Shown here: positions 35,191 to 64,000 of the stretch, piece by piece
Layout of the letters: each line of letters opens with the position of its first letter
Position numbering within the stretch: the stretch's first letter is position 1
From: Apostichopus japonicus
Lineage: Eukaryota; Echinodermata; Holothuroidea; Aspidochirotida; Stichopodidae
DNA length: 64,000 nucleotides
Assembly: GCF_037975245.1 (NCBI RefSeq)
Contig: NC_092568.1
Span: 22,718,501 to 22,782,500 of the forward strand
Direction: 5' to 3'
Made by a program: the position numbers and the translations under genes
The notes under the pieces: generated by a model
Database searches by the model: none
What the model saw: only the letters and a program-made list of their open reading frames with translations
Told to the model about the DNA's origin: nothing

Positions 35191-36469
35191 AGATTTATGA
35201 TTCTATATCAAGAAGTACATTAACCCATCGCTCATTCGGGTCCTTGCTATAAACTAAAATGCAAACTCTAATTTCGACCTTCTGAGGAAGATTTGACACA
35301 GAATTTCCATGGTTCATCACATACATATAGGTCACTCAAAACAGTGAACATGGAAAGATGGTTTTTGCTTATTTCTTCTATGTTTTTATGCTCAATTTGC
35401 AGCTTTATTACAACAACAAAAAGTTTTAGATGAGAAGGAAGGGGTGAGGGAGGATGGGGGAAGAGATAAATGGTAGCATGTATTGTTTTCATTTGTGTAA
35501 ACTAGTTAATTTCATACTTTGTTCACCCTACCTGTTATACCATACTCGGTTTTGATACTTTTCAACCAGATTTATAAAAGAGACTCGTTTGGTAGATGTG
35601 TTTTATAAATGTTAAGTAAACAGATGTTTTACCTCTTTGTAGAAATATTTTGGAGAAAAAAGGTGCTTTCTCCATGTTCTTTTTTTTCCTCCAATCCTTT
35701 TTTGTCTTTGCATAGTGTACTATAAAATATGGAAAATTTGAAAATGGAAACCATGTTTTCTCTTGAGATTTATTTGACCTGGCTCTATGCACTCTGTCCT
35801 AAGGTTTTTGCTTCATAGAGTGAATAGATTCTGTACGTGTGTATTACTTGAGGTATTTCATCGTGAGGCTATGTGGAACTTTGTTTTGTGTACCTCTTTC
35901 TGTATATCAAAGATGAAAAAAAAATATATAGAAATATCAACATGAAATTTTGTAGTTGTTTCAACTCTTTCTATAAAGCATTTGATTACAGCTGCAGTTT
36001 TGCATTCAAAGTTTGGTAGTTAATGTTATACCAACCTGAATCATAAGTCATGTAGTATATGGACATAAGTGTGTATGCCCACAGGCAAACTAAGAGATCA
36101 ATTAGGTTACCTATGTGTTGTTTGCCCCTTTTATAGAGTTTGTTAAACCTCTTAAATATCCACCATTGCCCTCCTCAACTGAAAAAAGCTGCTTGAAATT
36201 ATAGTAGCGAATGGCGACAAAAGGACTGCAGGGAAAAGTTGTAACGCATCTTTGAAGCTCTGCTGAAATGGAAGATATTATAGTCGCTGACGGACTGGAA
36301 AATCTGCCTTTGTTATGCAAAATGATTTGAAAATTGGCTTTTAAATTTGTTCACATAATTCAACAGATGCAGTGGAAATGTTTTTGCAATGACCTGAATC
36401 GGTGGTTAACATGCCCACAGTGCTATAGTTCTCGCTATTTTTTACGACTGTTATACCTATACCACAGCC

Positions 36470-36802
36470 ATGGGCGGCGATCATGGGGGGGACGGGGGGA
36501 CATGTCCCCCCAACATTTTAGGTGGGGGGATATAGTATCTAATATCCCCCCAATATTTGGCGGCATAGTTTTTTTTTTATAGCACTTTTTTTTTGTTTTT
36601 TGATATCGCTAGTAATTTCAAAATAGAAAATCTCAGATGCAACTTACAAGGCCTGGGAAGTGCCATTTCCAGCGATCTGGGAGGCATTTTCGGCCAAAAT
36701 TTTCTTTTGCACTTTGCACCAACTTATGGTGGCGCTACGCTTAGATAGTTTGCCTACAAGCTTCGCCCCTCCCTTGGCAAATTCCTCGCAAGGCGTCTGT
36801 CT
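36470..36802 (-). mobile_element. Chimeric relative of the 34315 MITE, inverted
   Basis: From about 36602 (GATATCGCTAGTA) to 36800 the sequence is the reverse complement of most of the 34315 element. It includes CTTACAAGGCCTGGGAAGTG and GTGGCGCTACGCTTAGATAG, ending in a decayed terminus near AAGGCGTCTG. The other end is not the expected terminal repeat but a GC-rich module (36470-36575) with GGCGGCGATCATGGGGGG and GGGACATGTCCCCCC. No target-site duplication was found. Confidence 0.65.
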
Positions 36803-36819
36803 AACCATATATATATATA

Positions 36820-36940
36820 CATGGGGGGCGATCATGGGGGGGGCGGGGGACATGTCCCCCCCAATATTTTAAGTCGGGATAAATGGTAGTATCTAATATC
36901 TCCCCCAACATTTGGTGGCATAATTTTTTTGTGGCTATAA
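36820..36940 (-). mobile_element. Second copy of the GGCGATCATGGGGGG module
   Basis: The module at 36470-36575 recurs here: GGGCGATCATGGGGG, GGGGACATGTCCCCCC, then GTAGTATCTAATAT and CCCCCAACATTTGGTGGCATA. It follows a short TA run. It is probably the end of another truncated element. Confidence 0.65.
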
Positions 36941-37133
36941 ATAGAAAATAATGCTTGAGATCAGTTATCCAAATCATATATGTGACTGTATAGCATGTTG
37001 TCACTCATGATTATTATATTGTCTGTACAACTCTTGTGTATGAGTGTAGGTACGTACAATCATATATATGATCCACATCGATATAGGTTCACTGGGTTTC
37101 AATTTGGCCTGTTTCCCACAAGATTTCTAACCG

Positions 37134-37830
37134 CAGGCGCATAGCCAAGTGGGGGGGGGTGAAGGGTGGAGACCGCCCCCCCTCAAGCATATTTTTTTTA
37201 AAATTTTTTTTACGATATTGAAGTTTATAGTAGCCGTTTATAAGAGGTTTTAATATTTGTACACCATAACTTAACTGTCTGAATTTTCGAAAATTCCTTG
37301 ACCAACGTATTCTTCATCATACTTCCCTCTACTCGTGCAATTTTGACCGGTCTGTTCGGGGTTGAAGTGGGTTTTTCTATATTGGTTGTCCATAGATGAA
37401 ATTTTGTGCAACATTATGGGTACGTTTTGAAGTGAATTTATTATTCAAATTCTGAACAAATAACGGACTTAAAACCTTGAAAAGTGGGGCTGACGGGTAT
37501 TGTGGGGCGTTACGTAGAATTACCTACAAAAGCAATGATCCACAGGAGATGCGATGAGGTCGAACATGATGTGTGACTGGTGACAATCTTGAAAAAGGTT
37601 ATGAATGAAAAAAACTATTGGGAAAAACTTGGTTCTCAGGCAAAAGTGTACATCTGGTTGGTCATTTTCAAGCCCGAGAAGTGCCATTTCCGGTGATCTG
37701 GGGGGGGTATCAAAACCAGAAATTTTCTTGTACGCTGCACGCCAACCAATGGTGGCGCTCCGCTTTGACAGTAATTCGCCTGCGTCCAAGCAAATGTCCC
37801 CCCCCAATATTTGAAACAAATCACCGACCC
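37134..37830 (-). mobile_element. Damaged inverted copy of the 34315 MITE family
   Basis: It begins at 37134 with CAGGCGCATAGCCAAG, matching the inverted right end of the 34315 element including the G-rich tract and TCAAGCATAT. About 350 bp of unrelated or diverged sequence follows. From about 37665 the family's middle (AAGTGCCATTTCC, GATCTGGG, TTTTCTTGTACGC, GTGGCGCTCCGCTT) reappears. The far terminus is missing and ends in a CCCCCCAATATTT block. Confidence 0.6.
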
Positions 37831-38579
37831 TGACCACAGCTAAAGCCCACCCACACCTGCCCCCCCCATCGCCTGCCAACACCCATTAATTAGGTAATCA
37901 GGTGAAGAAAGCCATTTAATGCTTCATAGATACAAGAAAGACTATTAATCATGATATCCATTATCATCCACCGGTTCCACCTCTTTCCACACATGGTTAA
38001 AGCTCCACATACTTATTAACTACAGGAATGAGCCACTATATGGGTATTGTAGACATTAAAGCCATTGATATAACTGCAGGGCGGTGCTGATCTGACGAGA
38101 TTAAGTGAGTTGGATGGAGGGGGGGGGGGCTGGGTGGCCGGGCGTTTGGAGCGACTGCTTCTGGCGCTTACAGTTAATATAACCAACAAATTCAAAATGT
38201 AGTTGTAACATTAGATTCTTTATAATTAGTACGTTCATTACACTTACTAGTTTTCACGTGACACAATGAAAAATCTTGGACATTTGCCAAATATTGGGTG
38301 TATACAGCGCTTGACGTAGTGTAGCTAAACGCAGTTACAAGATTAAATCTTACCGTTGATTTCCACTACTCCATCCACATTGGGGCATAGAGTATAATAG
38401 GTTTTTGTACCTGGTTCTAAGAAATTGACGATAAACCTATATTTGTTCATGCTCTTGCTACGCGTTTTGTTATTACCTTACTCTCTGTAACAATGAATGT
38501 TAACATTTCTCGATGTGTGGGAATACCGTGTCAAGTCTGAAGTCTTAACTTTCATGGAGGTTTTTTAAAGAATTTATTG

Positions 38580-38948
38580 CAAGGGCGTAGGAACCGGGGG
38601 GGGGGCTGGGGGGGCGCCAGCCCCCCCAGTGAAAAATGTGGAGGGGCGGAAGTATCATTCCGCCCCCCGGTTCGCAAGTCAGAAAACCCCTTTTTCATTT
38701 CCAAATGAGAAAAAAAATCTCATTTGGAGCACCAAATTGCATCTAAGGCCAGGTGAAAATACAAAATTAAGTTTACAAAATGGAGTGGGTGTTGAAGTGT
38801 GCTATATTGCACCAAATTGCATCTGAGGCCACCTGGAAATGCAAAAAATTCCAAAGGGGAAGGGGACACCCCCTCCCCTTAGACCCCTCCCCCAGGCCGG
38901 CCATCAGTCTTCAGCCCCCCCACTCAAAAGTACCTTCCTACGCCACTG
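38580..38948. mobile_element. Second hAT-type MITE with perfect 8-bp target-site duplication
   Basis: A 369-bp element begins CAAGGGCGTAGGAAC and ends CTTCCTACGCCACTG, imperfect inverted repeats. The 8-bp direct repeat ATTTATTG flanks it at 38572-38579 and 38949-38956. It differs in sequence from the 34315 element. Inside, CACCAAATTGCATCT occurs twice about 85 bp apart, an internal duplication. There is no transposase. Confidence 0.88.
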
Positions 38949-39169
38949 ATTTATTGCAAAGTTTAGCAAACAAAAATGGTGGGAGGGGTGGGGGTCGAAA
39001 CTAATGACATTTAATGCCGTTTGTTTCCCGTTCCACCGCCCTTTCCTTTCCCCTCTGTCCGTCCGGATATCATCCCCTTTGGAAGGAAGAAAATGAAACA
39101 CATATACCTCGCAATAACAATTATACCGACTTGTACAGACCAGGGGCTTTAATTCAGTTGCAATAAGAA

Positions 39170-39689
39170 TAAAATTGTTTACTTTCCAATTGAAACTCTA
39201 TAGCAGCAAAATTCTCGGAACACCGTCGAAGAATGTTTCAGAAAGTTCTTTGACAATGACATTTTCAATGACTTGTTTATAACCTCCAAGTCACCGAAAT
39301 CATGACGTGATTGGAAAGAGCGTAACCAATCATATTGCAGATCTTGTGGAAAAGCGACCTCCATTGAACTGGAACTAGCTGCAGCCAGTAGCAGATTACG
39401 TCATTACTAGAACAGAAACACACACATCGACAACAGCTCAGTACAGAATAGTTTAAAACCATACAATCCTTAGCAGTGTTCTGAGACTGTATGCGTACGT
39501 ACTGGCCGGTTACATTAAACGATAGGACAGCAGGAGTAACATAGCACGAGAACCACGATAACATTTTCTTTTGCATAAAAAAACATAACTATAATCTGTT
39601 GTTCCTTACCTGGTCCTCCCATGGAATTATTCACATTGGATTAATTATTTAACATTTTTCTACAAGAGTACTGGGATTAAAAAAATTAC
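39170..39689 (+). promoter_or_regulatory. Candidate HIF-alpha promoter and 5' UTR
   Basis: Upstream of the start codon are ATTGG (39310-39314) and CCAAT (39326-39330), TGACGTGA (39303-39310) which contains the hypoxia-response core ACGTG (39305-39309), and TTACGTCA (39396-39403), a CRE/ATF-like site. The region lacks a clear TATA box and is less repetitive than its surroundings. No transcription start can be placed. A 5' non-coding exon spliced near 39670 is also possible. Confidence 0.35.
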
Positions 39690-63467
<23,778 letters not shown>

Positions 63468-64000
63468 GTATGAATATCTTCTATATATTTAGTAATAAAG
63501 TGACATATTTAAAACAAATGTTAATGAGTAATCAATTCAGCAGTTAACAACAGTTATAAAATATAACCCTCTGAAAATCAGATATTTAATATTTTGCCTT
63601 CTTTGAGTTGTGTATACAATACAACAAGACAAATTAAAAATTCAATTCGGTTTATGAGATTGTCATGGTTTGATATGAGAGGCCATTTATAGGTTGAACA
63701 CAGATACTGCAGTTCAAGTCTTTCAATCTTCACCCACCCAAAGTGTCATTGTACATTATGAAGGTCACAAGAGCTAGTAATATCAAATTATTCTTCCAAT
63801 TATCCATCAGTTAGAAGAGATTCAGTCACATGTCTGTATAACCTTGAAGCTATAACAGGTGGGTCCCATGTGTTCCCATCTATGATCCCATCTACGATAC
63901 CGCTTTCAGTTTGCAGACTGGAGTCCAGACGATGGGATTGAGTAGCTTATGACTTGCTGTGATAAGTCACTGTGATGTCTTCTCTGCTATGCAAATTGTC
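63468..64000 (+). other. HIF-alpha intron 10 (continues past window)
   Basis: AT-rich intron sequence. No further exon, C-terminal degradation motif or CTAD-like peptide is seen before base 64000. Confidence 0.75.

Overview
This is eukaryotic genomic DNA from an animal, most likely a marine invertebrate deuterostome. An echinoderm is my best guess, inferred from the divergence of the HIF-alpha protein and the style of the repeats; I cannot prove the species. Coding density is very low: two plus-strand genes with small exons and kilobase-sized introns. The rest is AT-rich intron and intergenic sequence with simple repeats, minisatellites, MITE-like DNA transposons, tRNA-derived SINEs and one LINE fragment. 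I see no rRNA, no intact tRNA, no CRISPR and no bacterial features.

Gene 1 (plus strand, 5' end outside the window) contributes its last three coding exons: 19-199, 14582-14886 and 32135-32365. Splice phases fit exactly (1/2, then 0/0). Together they encode the last 238 residues of a protein I do not recognise. It has an acidic segment, a Ser/Lys/Arg-rich tail and a C-terminus ending F-N-V, which fits a class II PDZ ligand. Its two introns (14.4 and 17.2 kb) hold long inverted repeats, a TTAA-flanked MITE, a SINE, the LINE fragment, a 16-bp and a 40-bp minisatellite and a large TA-rich satellite.

The intergenic region (32366 to about 39300) holds two complete MITEs with perfect 8-bp target-site duplications (hAT type) at 34315-34607 and 38580-38948. 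Between them lie damaged or chimeric relatives.

Gene 2 (39690 to beyond the window) is a hypoxia-inducible factor alpha subunit (HIF1A/EPAS1 type). Ten coding exons were assembled with correct GT-AG boundaries and matching phases, giving 479 codons. They cover the bHLH domain, PAS-A, PAS-B and the N-terminal oxygen-dependent degradation motif LxxLAP (Pro420). The C-terminal degradation motif and C-terminal transactivation domain must lie past 64000. 

The most interesting signal is just after the LxxLAP exon. A 39-bp in-frame tandem duplication copies the 5' splice site. Reading through it gives a short unique tail with a stop at 61746-61748, and an AATAAA follows four bases later. This is the layout expected of an alternative terminal exon for a short, still oxygen-regulated HIF-alpha lacking the C-terminal activation domain. 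The basic region also carries a cysteine where vertebrate HIF-2alpha has its redox-sensitive Cys and HIF-1alpha has Ser. Several introns in both genes carry tandem duplications directly next to 5' splice sites.
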